64,000 nucleotides of DNA, from assembly GCF_043641665.1 (NCBI RefSeq), contig NC_092200.1, positions 12,204,694 to 12,268,693 of the forward strand. Reading direction: 5' to 3'. The stretch's first letter is position 1. Every line of letters begins with the position of its first letter. The notes below the pieces were generated by a model, which had not been told where the DNA came from, made no database searches, and worked only from the letters and a program-made list of their open reading frames with translations. Of this stretch, positions 14,572-27,500 are shown piece by piece. The position numbers were made by a program, and so were the translations under genes. This stretch comes from Enoplosus armatus (taxonomy: Eukaryota > Chordata > Actinopteri > Centrarchiformes > Enoplosidae).

Positions 14572-15550
14572 GCGACGTGGTGAAGAACAACTTTTAACAG
14601 AATACGCGGCTTAGCGTATTTAAGGTCTAAATGGGGTGTATGGGAAGAGAAGCCAGGAATGTAGAAGCTGTAATGTATGCAGGAGACAGGCTTTCAGACA
14701 GAATTTGTTGTGCACTGATGTTTGCCACTCTGTATGTGACAGAGATAAAGCAAGATTTGTATCAAATCACATTTAACCTCTCCATTCATCCATCCATCCA
14801 CCCACTGATCCAGAGAAACACAGAGAGAGAGCACAAAAGTGAGTGAGTGCAGGTTATTCCCACACGATTTACCACTCATATTAAAAGAGGAATGTATTAT
14901 ATCTCAAATTCAATTTGAGAAGAGGGCAGTGTCAGCATTTTGCCTGTCATCTCCAGTGATGGGAAGAAACTGGGATGGATGTGAATGCCTTCTCAACGTC
15001 GTCTGATTCTCCCGTGGCTTGAGCAGCCATACACAGCCACACACAGAAGCAAATACATACTTTTGACTTGACGCTGACAAAGGGGTTCTTAACCTAATTC
15101 TGGTTAACATTTGGGAAATAAGCTGTCCTGCAGCCTTTACTGCAGAGTGAAACAATTGCATGCTGTAGGAGAGAAATATTTGTCATCTGACGGTCCAACA
15201 CTTTAAATTTGAAATTTTCAAACAACATTGTTGTCATGACTTACGTTCCTGTCAATATTAAGTCTTGGTGTTTGCATATGCAGAGATCTGACTGACATAA
15301 TATCATGTCCATATATATACATAATATACAACCAACATCATATTTACTCTGCATAAAATAAAGACCTACATAGTCTATGCACATGGAGCACTCATAAATA
15401 ATAAAAACAGCTCGAGCTGATAGGAGAGCCCCTTCTATCTGACACATCATGTGACTCCTCAGTGTGCATGTGAATAAGCCTGACTGTCTGTCTGCCACTT
15501 ACAATTTCACAAATGTCACCCAGATAGAGTGAGAGCGGTGGTGGAGCATG

Positions 15551-15589
<39 letters not shown>

Positions 15590-18500
15590 TCTCTGTTGTT
15601 GTGGTGGTGGGGGAGGGTGGCCACATGAGGTCATGCTGTACTTACAATTACATTTCAAGCTTATTGCTAGCCCCTTCACTGACAGCAACTCAGCAAAACA
15701 GATACAACAGGGGCAGGACTGACATAGAGTTTAGAAATAAGTGGTCTGGAAAAGGAAAGACGTCAAAGGCAACAAAATTGACAATGCTGTGGTTCTGGAA
15801 CAGGGTAAAACTTTGCTAAGGGTTTATTTTAGTTCAGTTTTAGCTGTAAGTGTTGAAAGGAAAAAAAAAGAAAAAGAGAAAGTAATGGGAAGGGCTGGAC
15901 AAAGTCTGGGGTGAGGTGTAGCCTGAAGTTTTCATTATACAATAGATGATAAGGAGTGATTCTGCTGTCTTGCAGCTGACAGGAGGATCATTTCACCACT
16001 GAGAGCCCAGGAGGGCGAAAAGTCCAGACAGAGCGCAGTGATAGTCGGATCGCCACAGGGAAGAGAATGCTTAGGACCTATTAACTACAGAGTGCAAAGC
16101 TGGAATATAAGGTTGGACCATTGCCTGAAGGTAGGGGGTACAGTTCTTGTGGGATCCTTCATATTGTTGTTGGTGTGGAGGAATTTAGAAAGGTGTTGCC
16201 TTGTAATGGGTGTATTGCACAGCAGAGACAGAAGGGCACAGGGAGCTGAGCCAACAGGGGGTCTAGTTTAGAAATAACTGGGGCTTGGACAAGGACTTGA
16301 GCTGAATCCCTGGTGAGAAAAGGCTGGATTTGACAGATGTTGTAAATCTTCGGAATCGCGTCGTGGCAAAGTAAGGTTTAAAAGGTCGCTGGTGGTCACA
16401 CTGGGATCCTCGGGAAGTGTGGGACTGGGGTCGGGGGTGTTATTACTGAGGTTGTAGAGGTCTCGCAGAGAGTAGGATTTGCAGCAGAAAAAAAGAGAGC
16501 ACAATTTTATAAAGGTGCTTGTGCTGTAGGGCAGTCCACAAGGTGATGCAGCACTACATGTGATTTTGTAGAAAAGATATTAAAAGACATATTCTCTATA
16601 AAATATGCGTGACCCACATGAGAAAGCACCTTAGAGGGAGAGGCCAGAAGCAAAGGATTGGTAGAATAATAATCTGTAGCCAAGCTGACACATGCTGACT
16701 GAGTAGCATGTGTCATTATGGTATCAAAAGGTGAAAGCAGACATGGGATGTAAAAAGCCTGCCTTGATACATAGACCGTTGGGGACTCTTGGGGACTCAC
16801 TATGAATTAATTTCTCCTAGTTCAGTACCTGAAGGTGGTGGAGTCCTTGAATCCTGAAAAAAATGAATTTAAGTCTGGATTTAGAGCGTAGCAATGTTTG
16901 TAATTGTTTTTCAACGATGAGCGTCTGTGTGCTGTACAAAGCTGATGATATATCTGTCCCTGCCAGATTTCTGTCAGAACAGAAAAGTTTGAAGAGGCTG
17001 AACTTTTTGGAACTGATGAGTATGTTTTAGAGTTTTCCTCATCCTTTTAGTCTACAGGATCAAGGCACTGCTTTTGTTAAATGTATTCCAAAACAATCCA
17101 AGAGGACACCAACACTGAAACTTCTAGTGTCCCCTTGTTTAGAGATGGATGAGTATGGCCGCAACATCAGAAGCTGTGTGGTTAGTACTGTTGTCTTAAA
17201 CTAAAAGCCCTTATTCCTTTCATTGTGAGGTTTTTGTTCTACATCTCTTCCCACAGTCCAAAACACCCTCAAAGAAAAGGAATATTTGAAATATATGAAT
17301 ATATGTGTATGGATTTAAGCTTACATAATGTTTTAGATGTTTGTAAATGTTTCATTATCAATGCCTTTCTTTGAGGAAGATTGTGTGATATGATTAACAG
17401 CTTCTAAATGGAAGTTGTGGTGTGATTGTTTTGTCAACTACTGTTTCCAAGGTCAAGACTGAACTTTCAATCTTATTTTTCGAAGGTTATTCAATATTTC
17501 ATTTTGTTAATGAAATTCATTACTCTAAAACATTTGAGACATCAAACCTAATATTTCCTTGAATGACAAATAATATAAATCTTCTGACAAACAATCGAGA
17601 TCCCTCCTATCTAAACTTTGCCTGCAAACATCTTCAGCGCTGCTCTTCCACCACGCCAACTCCTGATTTCACATTTGAGTCGTGCCAATTGCCATTCAGC
17701 GAGGCGAGTTATAACTTTGCCTAAGAGCACTCATTGAGGGTTGAGGAAAGGAAATGGGCTCATATATATGGAAAGGTTAAAAGTGTGGATCGCATGTAAA
17801 TGACCAAACGCATCAGATTTTGCTCCTTGTAAACACAGCAAACACAGGTGATTGCTGATAGAGAGAGTCTGTGGTCAACGCTGGGTGTTGGAGGAGGAGG
17901 CGGCTCGCGGCCCAGCAGCTGCTAATCACAGCTCAGGTCATGTTGTCTGCCCCTGATGAGAAACACTTAGAATTCATTATTGCTGGGATGGCTGCAAAAA
18001 TAGCCTTTTGATGATAAATGTATGTGAGAATATTCTATAAGCATATGAGTTTGTTTAGGAGCATGTGGCATCAAGATATGATACCACACTCATTCTGTAA
18101 TGGTATGTTTATTATGGACCTTGGTAGCTGCTGCATTTTCTTGTCTCCTCAGCTTTGAGATAATACTGTATAATACTTAGTGTAACTTTACTGTAACTTT
18201 AACTTCAAGTTGACTTAGGGACAGTGTGCTGGTAAGAGTCCACTTTTAAGTCTTGCTCACTTTCAAACATTTAATTTTCGCGAATTAAACCCAGATGAAG
18301 CCTGATTAGCTTATTTTTAGATCATCATAAATCTCTATGCACTGCATTAGTCAATTTTATTTTATCTTAATTTTGATACATGTCCACCTCCGCGATGCCA
18401 CCCCCACTTTCACTAATCCCTTTCTCAGAGAAAAGCCTCTAAGATAGCTGTGCTGTATGTACACTTTCATTTCTTATCACTTCCGATTCCCACTCTGACT

Positions 18501-20636
18501 CTTTCTTAATACTTTTTTAATACCCTGCCATTTCCCAGTGGAGGGCTACATGCTGCCTCAGCAGCAGACAGACAAAAGCAGTGAGGGACATGGAGAGAGA
18601 TTCAGGGGCTTAGAGTCTATGGGAGGGTGACCCTATATTGTTCCGAATGCATAAGGGACCAAAAAGAAAACCCGTGGATGAGGAGCATTGGCTTAGCGCG
18701 TAATGCATAAAATGGATTTCTTACCCATGTCGTTTGCCTCTTATTCACTCTAATTCCTCCCATCCCGCCTCCCTTCCCTCCTTCCATATCTTGCTCCTTT
18801 GCTTTTGGGTGAACAGCTCATAAAATTGATGGTGTTGCAGGATCATGGGTATGTGCATGTGTGCATATGAGGAAAGTGGTGGTAAATTAGAAATAGTGCG
18901 ACACTGATTGCGAGAACGAAGGTTTCAAAGAGCAAAAGAACAAATGTACAAGTGTGTGTGTGAGAGAGAGTGTACGTAAGTGTGTGTGTGTACGGTCTTT
19001 GTGTGCGACAGAAAGAGACGCTGTCCCAGGTTTTAAAAGCAGGTACAGTTGCAGAACGCTGAGCGCAGTTAGCTTTTCTCTCGGTAATTGCTCCTCGCCG
19101 TAAATGCTAATTTGGTGTCATGACTGCTTGACTGAGTCCCAGATGGGATTTTAAAAGTACCCAGCCTCTGTCTAATTTCATTCTGTTTAACCTCTTTGTG
19201 CAGGCGTTCGAATGTATGTGAATGTGGTCGTCTGTGAGCTTCAACTTAAACCGACCATTCTGTTTGTGATTTAACGGTTTGCAAAACGCCTGTGGTCCCC
19301 CTTTTTTATTTGTGTTTAAATCAATCTGTTGTTGCGCTTTAAAGCCAAAATTCCCTGGAGAGTTTAATCCGTGAGGCATAATGGAAAAATCAATGCATAT
19401 GAATCATGAACCATGTAGGACATATTCTAGATGATATAGAGGGTATAAAAATGCTATGCATCACTTCTATAGGTACAAGCAAATTCTTAAATATACATTT
19501 GTTTTTCTGTTCTTGAAAAAGGTATGAAGCACTGAGTGATTGATGCCATGTTGCTGTGTTGTCATTGAATGCCCCCCAGCAAAGCAATTTAAATTAGTTA
19601 TAAGCTGAGGTTGGAAAGATAAATTGTTTTTTGCTATTACAGGGATTGAAAGTGTTTTAAGTAGAATCTTTACATCTGCAAAACACTGTTATTAACGGTT
19701 TAATCTGCAAATCATGGGCTTTAATGTTGGAAATTCATTTTTGGAGGATTGTGTTTGTGTGTATGAGCACATGTGCAGAGGTTTGTGTTTGTCAGGACTA
19801 AGCCGTTTTCACAGTAGGTCCTTGTCTTTTTGCTGTCAGTCTGATGATTACTCTGCTGGCTTTGCAAGTGCCCTCACTGTGTGTGTGTGAGAGAGGGAAT
19901 TTATTGGTGTTTCTGGTTAAATGTGTGGGCGTACTCTGTGTGTGTGCCGATGGATTTGTGTACATGCTCTCCTAACTTGAGCGTACTTTCACCTGCTGGG
20001 TTGTCACGTCAGGGTGCATACTGAGAGCCGCCATATTGTTTGGCAAATACACGCCTCTGTAGTGTCTGTGAAGTCAAGGCTTTAAGCTTAAAATCTATAT
20101 AAAAAATCTATTAGATGCCTCTGACTCATAAACATCCTCTTCTCACATCTGTTGACTTCAGAAAAGGACTACAGAAGGACGACATGGTAGCTTGTCTCTG
20201 CCAACACGCCATCTTTCATTGCAGGATTTTTAAACATTTATTTTATAAACATATATTAAATCCACCTCAATCAGTATAGATGAAGGCAGGGCGATAACTT
20301 AGATAGGATTGTAAAGTCTTCAGACCCCCAAGACTCTGGCTTGTGTGAGTGAGAGACCAGACAAACTAAGATGTATGTGCACATTGAACAGGGTAGGACT
20401 AAAGGTGCCAGGCTGTCAGGTTGAGTGTGCAGAGAACTGCAATGCTGCTGGGTTTGTCAAGCTGAGCACTGTCCTGTGTGTGTCTAGACTGGTCCACCTT
20501 CCAGAGGACATGTGGCTAACAGCAGGACTGTGGTCAGAAATGGCTCATTAATGAAAGAGGTCAAAGGAGGCTGACACACACTGAGCTGAGTAACAGACAA
20601 TCACACAATTGCCCTGACAGACTTAAAGAACTGAAA
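14572..20636. other. Intergenic, no gene seen
   Basis: Contains a TG microsatellite at 15552. From 15900 to 16800 there are several medium-length frames on both strands without recognisable domains. The stretches 17620-17960 and 19020-19390 look less simple and less repetitive than their surroundings, but I cannot assign them. Confidence 0.6.
15552..15582 (+). repeat. (TG)15 microsatellite
   Basis: A TG run ending in GTATGTGTGT, followed by a GTTGTGGTGGTGGGGGAGGG G-rich stretch. Confidence 0.97.

Positions 20637-20682
<46 letters not shown>
20637..20682 (+). repeat. (ATCT)11 tetranucleotide repeat
   Basis: A perfect TATC/ATCT array. In fish this motif often marks the tail of a SINE or LINE, but the preceding sequence here is not clearly one. 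Confidence 0.97.
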
Positions 20683-20683
<1 letters not shown>

Positions 20684-22694
20684 TCTTTTTTGTAACACAC
20701 TCCATGTTACCTGTCAGGGATATTTCCTGCAGAAAGTAATATTTCTTCTGCTGAGACAAAAATCCCCCTGATAGTGAGGGCCACTGGTTCACATGGCATT
20801 CTCCAGGATGGGATATCTCATTAAGATTGGCATTAGAGGTTTCCTGTGACATGATTTGTTTCCAGGGTGAAGATGCTGTGCACTCCGAGGGAGACTTCCC
20901 ACATCACCCGATACCATTATCCCTGGGATCACATACACACGGTCTGCTGAATATCACCATATCAAAACTTGTCGTCTCAGTTTTCTACCCAACTTACTTT
21001 CCATCTTTACTTGTCTTTCACTTCTCTCTTTTACATCTGATAAATGCAGATCTGGCACCTGTTATCTCCTGAGCGCTCTCAATATTTTCCAAAAGAAACT
21101 TATGATGCTGTGGTGAGAAGCGCATCCATAACTGTTGTCAATATGATAGATCTTTTGATTTTTTTTCTTCTCAGCATATACCCAATTGTAGCATGATATA
21201 AGTATATCACTTCCTGACAGTGGCAATGCTTCATGCTTTGAAATCTGCAAATAATACTTGCATATTGCATATTTTTCATCTACATGTGCATATTGCATAT
21301 TTTTCTCGATATGTTGAGGCAGGAGAGAGCAATCACTCTGTGTTTTTATCTTTCATCTTCCCAATATTCTAATGATCTTACACTACTTTCCCTCTTGGGC
21401 AATGATGATGCATATAAAGTTTACAGCCTTGAAGGGATGCAAAAACCAAGTAGATTATCGGGCAGTGTAATTTTGTGTGCAAGTCTGTGGGGAGTCAATA
21501 TCTCAGCAGTTGGCAATGAGCAAACTGTACAATTGCAATTGCTCTTTGGAACTGAACCCATGGAATCTTACTCTTGCAAACTCACTGTCTCTGTGTCTCT
21601 GTGTGCACACTAAAACAAACATATAAACATTCACTCTCTTTCACTTGCTTGTACAGTATTAGCCTGTGCTGCTGCCTTGCTCCTTAAATGGAGAGAATCA
21701 ATAACGGTGGTGGCTGGCAGGCAGACTTACAGGCGGGCTAACTGAGGAATTCTGGACGATAATGTTCCACTCCAGAAGCCTTCAATAATCTTTATTTACC
21801 ACGAGACAGCAATGACTTGTCATGGTTATCCTGCCAAACCTCCCTCATCGATCTCCCAAAAAATAATTTTAAAATTATCTTTTTGTTTTACAAGATATGT
21901 TTCTGAAAATGCTGACATGTTGATCGAAACCCTTCCATGGGAGGGAGAGGCCGTGTAAAGTTTCTGACTCTTGACATCCAGGTCTGGGGGAAAGGAACTA
22001 ATTTTCAGACTCCCGCATTTGATCAATATGTTTGCTGTACTGATGGAGTACATAAGCTAGTCAGCTTGTAAACCAGCCAGTCAATCATCCAGCCAGCATG
22101 GCAGGCCCAATAAGCAAGTTCTATTATACTTTTTACACCGAGCTCTTGACCTGCATCAGAGGCAGTTCAGTCGTCTTTATGGAAGAGTTGACCCGTGTCT
22201 AGTGACCTGTGTTGATGATCCATCTCAAGGTCAGAAAAGGAGATGGTGGAAAGCGGTCAGCGCAGGACAGGCTGACAAGTACAATGAATGTTGTACACTC
22301 CACTGGTCACTATCAAAATCTTCCACTTGTGACTGGTGAACGTGACCATGGTCTCCATGTCATCCAAAAGCCACAGCAGCTGTGATGGAAGACAAAATAA
22401 ATGCTCACCTTCCTCCACAAATACTGAAAATGATATCTGACTTTCTCTGTCATCTCATCCAAACACTGTGTTCAAAAAGGTGATTAAGGGCCTAAAAAGC
22501 ACCTCTGTGCCACATAACATACTATTTGGGAGCTCAATGTGTTAATAACACTCCTTATTTTTACTGACAGATAAAAACACGTCAACGTCATACTGTCCCA
22601 TTTAAATTCAATACTTGTTAATATCACCTTAGTTGTTATCTTACTGACACATGTCTAAAGTAGCCTATTATAGCAACACTGGAAGACACTCTTC

Positions 22695-22790
22695 TAAGCC
22701 TTTTGTTGGCATAGTGGTAGAATAATTGGTTTGGGTGCTTGAGCCCATAGTATTGTGTTTGATCCCTGCCAAGTACTTTGTTTTAATACT
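22695..22790 (+). mobile_element. tRNA-like / SINE head fragment
   Basis: TTGGCATAGTGGTAGAATAA resembles an A box and TGTTTGATCCCTGCC a B box, about 50 bases apart, as in a tRNA-derived SINE head or tRNA pseudogene. The stems are not clean, so a functional tRNA is unlikely. Confidence 0.4.
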
Positions 22791-23245
22791 GCATCACCAT
22801 GTTTTCATGCTGCCTCTTTTCAGGAAAAAAAAAAAAAATGTATTACCCCTATCATGTATTTTGTTTAATTAATGTTATAGGGACAACATGGCTCAAGAGA
22901 AAAATCCATCTATACTTGTGAAAATACTGTAAAAGCTGCTTTTTATTTACACGTCCTCAATAGCTATTGATTTTTCTCCTGGTATGGAGCATTGTAATTC
23001 TTTAGCTGCTGGTGCATCACCTCAGCAGTCAGCCAGTCAGCAGTGCAGGCCAGTCTGTCAATCAAGACAGCCAATCTGCCAGCAGCTACTGTACCTTATG
23101 AATTAGACAACCAAACAGTCGGCCAGGCAACCAGCCAGTCAAAGATGCTTTTGCATCATTGTTTTCCTGATTAATATCATATACCAGAGACATAAATACC
23201 TTGTAATGCAGCACACTGCACATTTAACTACTGACTTTTCACTAA

Positions 23246-23272
23246 CCCCCCCCCCCCCCCCCCCCCCCCCCC
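23246..23272 (+). repeat. Poly-C tract (27 C)
   Basis: Twenty-seven consecutive C residues are followed by T-rich sequence. The strand can form an i-motif and its complement a G-quadruplex. The length is prone to sequencing error. Confidence 0.9.
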
Positions 23273-24061
23273 TTTTTTAATAAGAAGGAAGAAGAGCAGG
23301 AAAAGAAAAATGGTTCTGACACAGTTTGACATATCCTGCTAATAATTCAAAAAAGAATGTGATTGGCCATAAAAGCTTGTATATAAACCCTTAGTTTTCT
23401 CAGATTTCTACAATAAAAAGAAAAAACAGATCTGACACTGTCACAGTTACAATCACAGTGGTAGCCACCGCAGACGTTCTCTCAAGTAGAGAGATAGGAA
23501 TAAAACATAAAAAGAGAAAAATATATTAAAAGCAAAATACAGGGTCAGGTCAGTGAAGTAAACAAAATACCCACACATATCACATTACACTTAAGCACAG
23601 TAGGTAAACACAGGTGTCTTACTGTATGAGTTGAATAAATGGATAAGCTCTTTTTGTTGTTACTCAAAAGATTTATGTCCATATTTGACTTGCTCATGTT
23701 GAATGATGGCCTCCGTTGTTATCATGCATGGCTCCGTTTTCTGTTTTTATTGATCCTCGCAGACAAAAACCCAGATTATTCCCAGTGTGTCACAGTTTCC
23801 CAAAACATCCGAGCATGAGTGTGTTCCCAGCTCTAAGAAGATATTGCTAACCATAAGTAAACATGCAGTAAACTAGTCTTATTGGTGCAGATAGCACAGC
23901 TCAGAATATGCTTCTAGCAACAGGAGGGGGAATGTGAAATGGAGAAAAAGACATAAACAAGTTACTTATTATATCCCAAATTCCTCAAATTACAGCAAAC
24001 CAAACACATAGTTAGGAAGGATGGAACACTTCGTCATTTTGGGCCTTATAGGTTCTAATGG

Positions 24062-24190
24062 GGGGATTTGACAGAGCCAGGCTAGCTGTTTCCCCCTGTT
24101 TCCAGGCTTTGAGTTAAGCTAAACTAACTGGCTGCTAGCTGCATATTTACCTTAAAGACATGAGTGGTATTGACCTTCTCATCTCAACTA
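24062..24190 (-). mobile_element. Same teleost repeat as 14388, opposite orientation
   Basis: CAGAGCCAGGCTAGCTGTTT, CCCCCTGTTTCCAGGCTTTG, AACTGGCTGCTAGCTGC and GACATGAGTGGTATTGACCT occur in order. The core is the reverse complement of AACAGCTAGCCTGGCTCTG at 14480-14505. Confidence 0.75.
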
Positions 24191-24742
24191 TTGTATTGTA
24201 AAATGATTTCAATAATCCAATTCTCATCTCAGTTTTATTATTATTCTTATGAATTTTTTTACTCATTTGTTGAATATTCAAAATAAAAACCAATACATTT
24301 CTGGATTACAAAAAGGAGCTCTATCACTATGTTGCACTAACATGCAAAGTCTACTGGATGGCAAAAAAAAGCTGAGGACACAATACTGACCCAGTTCAAT
24401 AGCACATTTTTGGTTAATCCAAATAGTTTTCCCTGATTTCTTCTGTTACAAGAACATTTTTGGGACTGAAGTTAAATGAGATTCCCTCTGACTATTCACC
24501 CAATCTACGAAGTGAAAGAGTGCAATTCACATTAGGAGACCAGAATATAATGCTTGACCCTTGAGGTCTTATTCTGCCAAAAGCACTGCGTCTGTACCAG
24601 AGAAACAGAGCTTATGTGTGAGGAAGTGTAACGTGAGATAGAAAGCATACACAAGAGAAAAAGGAAAAGATTGAGAGTAGAGACTGTGTGTGGTGTGTTG
24701 TGCTGAGGGATAAAAGAGCTGCCCCAAGAGACTGCAGAGTAC

Positions 24743-24743
<1 letters not shown>

Positions 24744-24786
<43 letters not shown>
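24744..24786 (+). repeat. (AC)21 microsatellite
   Basis: A perfect AC run of 43 bases. Confidence 0.97.
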
Positions 24787-24788
<2 letters not shown>

Positions 24789-25217
24789 AAGACACTCCAG
24801 GAAGATTGCTTGCAGGTTAAATCCAGCCCCAACAGCAGCTCTTGCAGGGTAATCTATTCTACTCTGTGTCTGACAAAAGAAATCTTTTTTCTTCCCTCCT
24901 TCCTTTCCTTCCTTTGTTCCTTCCTCCCTTCATTTGTTTTTTCCTGCCTGGTTGTTCCACCCCTCCTCTTCCCTCCATCTGACTCTGTATTCTAAAATCT
25001 CATTAAAAACAAAAATTAAACATTCTGAGTACAAAAGAGAACACTGTAAAATATACAATAAACCTTGAGACGATCAGCTCTAATAAAAGATCACTGTAAC
25101 TGTAACACTGTTTAAACAGGGCTAATCTCCCTGGGCTGGTCAATTCAAAGCATCAAGGCACCAATGCAAAATTGCAATCACAAATTATCTTCAGTGTATA
25201 TTTTGGACAACTAATAG

Positions 25218-25228
25218 ACTACTACTAC

Positions 25229-25264
<36 letters not shown>

Positions 25265-25273
25265 TAATAATAA
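25218..25273 (+). repeat. (ACT)n(AAT)n trinucleotide array
   Basis: Four ACT units run into about fourteen AAT/TAA units, with one ATG interruption near 25261. Confidence 0.95.
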
Positions 25274-25987
25274 ACTCCTGCCACAACAAAATGCCTGGAG
25301 CCAAACTAAATGGAATTAATGGACTAAAATTAGGTAATAAAAGTACATAGGACAGTAAATACTAAATACTGACAACACTAACTCAGATTATTAATTAAAA
25401 CTAAGTTGCTAAACGTTCTGTATTGATTAGGATGGCTACTACGATGCAAAAGATTTTTACTCCTTCACATACCTGATGTTTTCTTACTGATACACCTTAA
25501 TGCTTTTTGTTTACAGATTGGACATGTACCTCCAACCAGAATTGGCAACAAATTACACCAAACCAAAAGCAAATTTTAATTACTTTCTCCTGCTGATGGA
25601 GACAAGAGGCTCTCCAGGTGAGCATACACGTTGAATAAACATCACGAACACAGTTATTAAACCCAAATAATCCTCCGCTCTTTATAATGATGATAACTGA
25701 GCGCTGACTTAATCCAGAGCTCCTATTTATTAAATGGAACAAGCCATAACCTTAATGGTCTTCTTAAACAACTGCAGATTTAAGATTTAATATGCGTTGG
25801 TGTGTGTGAGTGTGTGTAGAAGACACAGACAGCTGTTTCGTTCCATTGACTGTCCATTGCATTTTTCATCTTGTAAAACATCTTTATTGCAGATGTTGGC
25901 CAATTAATTGAGGGAGGAATTATTCAACATATATGTAAGTTACAGTTTAGTATATGTTATCGTGAATTTGTGAGTGTGTGAGTGACT

Positions 25988-26745
25988 GAGGCCGAGACAC
26001 ACATTATTTGACCTGGTGTGCGGACAGAACAACTTGGACTACAAAGACAGAGGAGATGTTTGTGGATTTCCGAAAGAGCACAGCCCCACCCGCCCCCATC
26101 ACCCTGTGTGACTCCCCCGTCGTCATTGTGGAGTCCCTCTGCTTCCTGGCCACCATCATCACCCAGGACCTCAAGTGGAAGCTGAACATCAGCTCCATCA
26201 CAGACAAGGCACAGCAGAGGATGTACGTCTCGCGGCAGCTGAAGAAGTTCCCCCTGCCAAAGTCAGTGATGGTGCACTTCATTGAGTCCATCTTCACCTC
26301 CTCCATCACCATCTGGTTTCGCTGCTCCCACTGCCAAGGACTAGGGCAGGCTGCAGCGTGTCATTCACTTTGCTGAGAAGATGATTGGCTGCAATCTGCC
26401 ATCCTTCCAAGACCTGTACTCCTCCAGGACCCTGAGGGAAAGATTATTGCCAACCCTTCAACTCTCCAAGAGGCTGTGGTGCCCCTCAGGACCAAAACCT
26501 CATGCCACAGCTTCTTCCTGACTGCAGCTGGCCTCATCAAGGCCTCATTAAGGCCTCATCAAGGCCCCAACACGAATCTTTATTGCACATATTCTTTATA
26601 TTCTTTATACTGTGAACATGTACACACCTCTTGGTCAATACTTTGCACTGCACATTCCATCCTCAGTTTTACCAAAATACCAAAGCAAATTGCTTGTATG
26701 TTGAAAACCTACTTGGCAATAAACCGTATCTTGATTCTGATTTAA
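25988..26745 (+). mobile_element. 5'-truncated L2/Rex1-type LINE, 3' end of the RT ORF
   Basis: The plus strand encodes a decayed but recognisable RT C-terminus. EEMFVDFRKS is followed by DLKWKLNISSITDKAQQRMY, then SRQLKKF and HFIESIFTSSITIWF. These match the fish LINE pattern KEMVVDFR...LSW..NTSSLVKKAQQRLYFLRKLK...ESVLTSSITVWYG. A frame change follows, and the sequence ends in GGCAATAAACC...TTGATTCTGATT, an L2-like 3' tail. TGAGTGACT flanks both sides (25979-25987 and 26746-26754), a 9-bp target duplication. It is richer in GC than its surroundings. Confidence 0.85.
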
Positions 26746-27054
26746 TGAGTGACTTGTTTGTGGAACTAACTGAAATGTGTTGATGTCTGATAGAACGCAT
26801 TTTCTCTGTACTCATCATTACAAACAAAGTATGCAGACACTAAAAACCAGCTGGTCATTGTCTGCATCTTGTCACCTTGTTCTGAGTGACAACAACAGAC
26901 TTCAGGCACAAAAAGTGTCTCTCTTGCTCTTGGTGTATTTCTCTGGCACTATTTTTTAATTTTGCAGGGAAGCCACAGCCAATATATTATTGGTATAATA
27001 TTTTTCCAGACAGAGTTGGAGTTTACAGAAGCAGCAATTTGGAGGGGATACAGA

Positions 27055-27115
27055 TTTATGGCCAAGATTCAAACCCATGTAATCACAGGCACCTCCTTAA
27101 CTAAGCTGAAAAGTC
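27055..27115 (-). mobile_element. Possible tRNA-like fragment, minus strand
   Basis: The reverse complement contains GCTTAGTTAAGGAGGTGCCT and CATGGGTTTGAATCTTGG, resembling A and B boxes of a tRNA-derived SINE. The rest of the unit is not recognisable. Confidence 0.3.
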
Positions 27116-27319
27116 TCCAACTCATACCTTGCCAAGTTTACTGTAAAACTCAATCTGTGTGAGCACAGACTGATCGAAGATTTAAGCCATGGCCTTCGGA
27201 CATATTTTATGAAGAGCAAAGTTATTACATAGCTGTTCTGTTACAAGTTCTCCCTGTTGCTGAAGCGAGAGGATTTCACAGGTCCCCACTCTTAACCCTG
27301 ATACTTTTTCCGCATAAAT

Positions 27320-27500
27320 TTGGGCAGCACTAACCAGAAGATTAGAGAGCCAAGCTCGGGACCAGAAGATTACCAGTTCGAATCCCTGGACAAGCTGTGA
27401 AAATCTGGACGGGGGAAGAGGAGAAGCATTTCTTGTATGTGAAAAAGTGTCATTTAAAGAGTGGCCTTGGGCAAGGCACTCGAGCCTCATCTTCTCCACT
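27320..27500 (+). mobile_element. tRNA-derived SINE
   Basis: ACCAGAAGATTACCAGTTCG followed by AATCCCTGGACAAG gives a B box-like GTTCGAATCCC. About 85 bases later GTGGCCTTGGGCAAGGCACT matches the conserved body of teleost tRNA SINEs. Only the head and body are clear. Confidence 0.6.

Larger units (their letters stand above)
20683..24061. other. Intergenic, no gene seen
   Basis: Holds a tRNA-like fragment near 22.7 kb, degenerate CAGCCAGTC tracts (22060-22110, 23020-23150), a 27-base C-run (23246-23272), and a 28-bp-spaced repeat of TGCATATTGCATATTTTTC at 21259 and 21287. No supported exon. Confidence 0.6.
24191..25978. other. Intergenic, no gene seen
   Basis: Contains a (CA)n microsatellite (24744-24786), a CTTCC-rich stretch (24888-24975) and an (AAT)n array (25218-25273). 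No exon-like signal. Confidence 0.65.

Noticed and set aside
16038..16271. Plus-strand frame with SPQGRECLGPINY, reminiscent of the RT motif PQG..L.PLL
   Set aside because: Only a handful of residues match, the flanking frame shows no other RT motif, and the minus strand is equally open; probably chance.
22695..22790. Functional tRNA gene
   Set aside because: A and B box-like words are present but I could not close acceptor and anticodon stems; better explained as a SINE or tRNA pseudogene.
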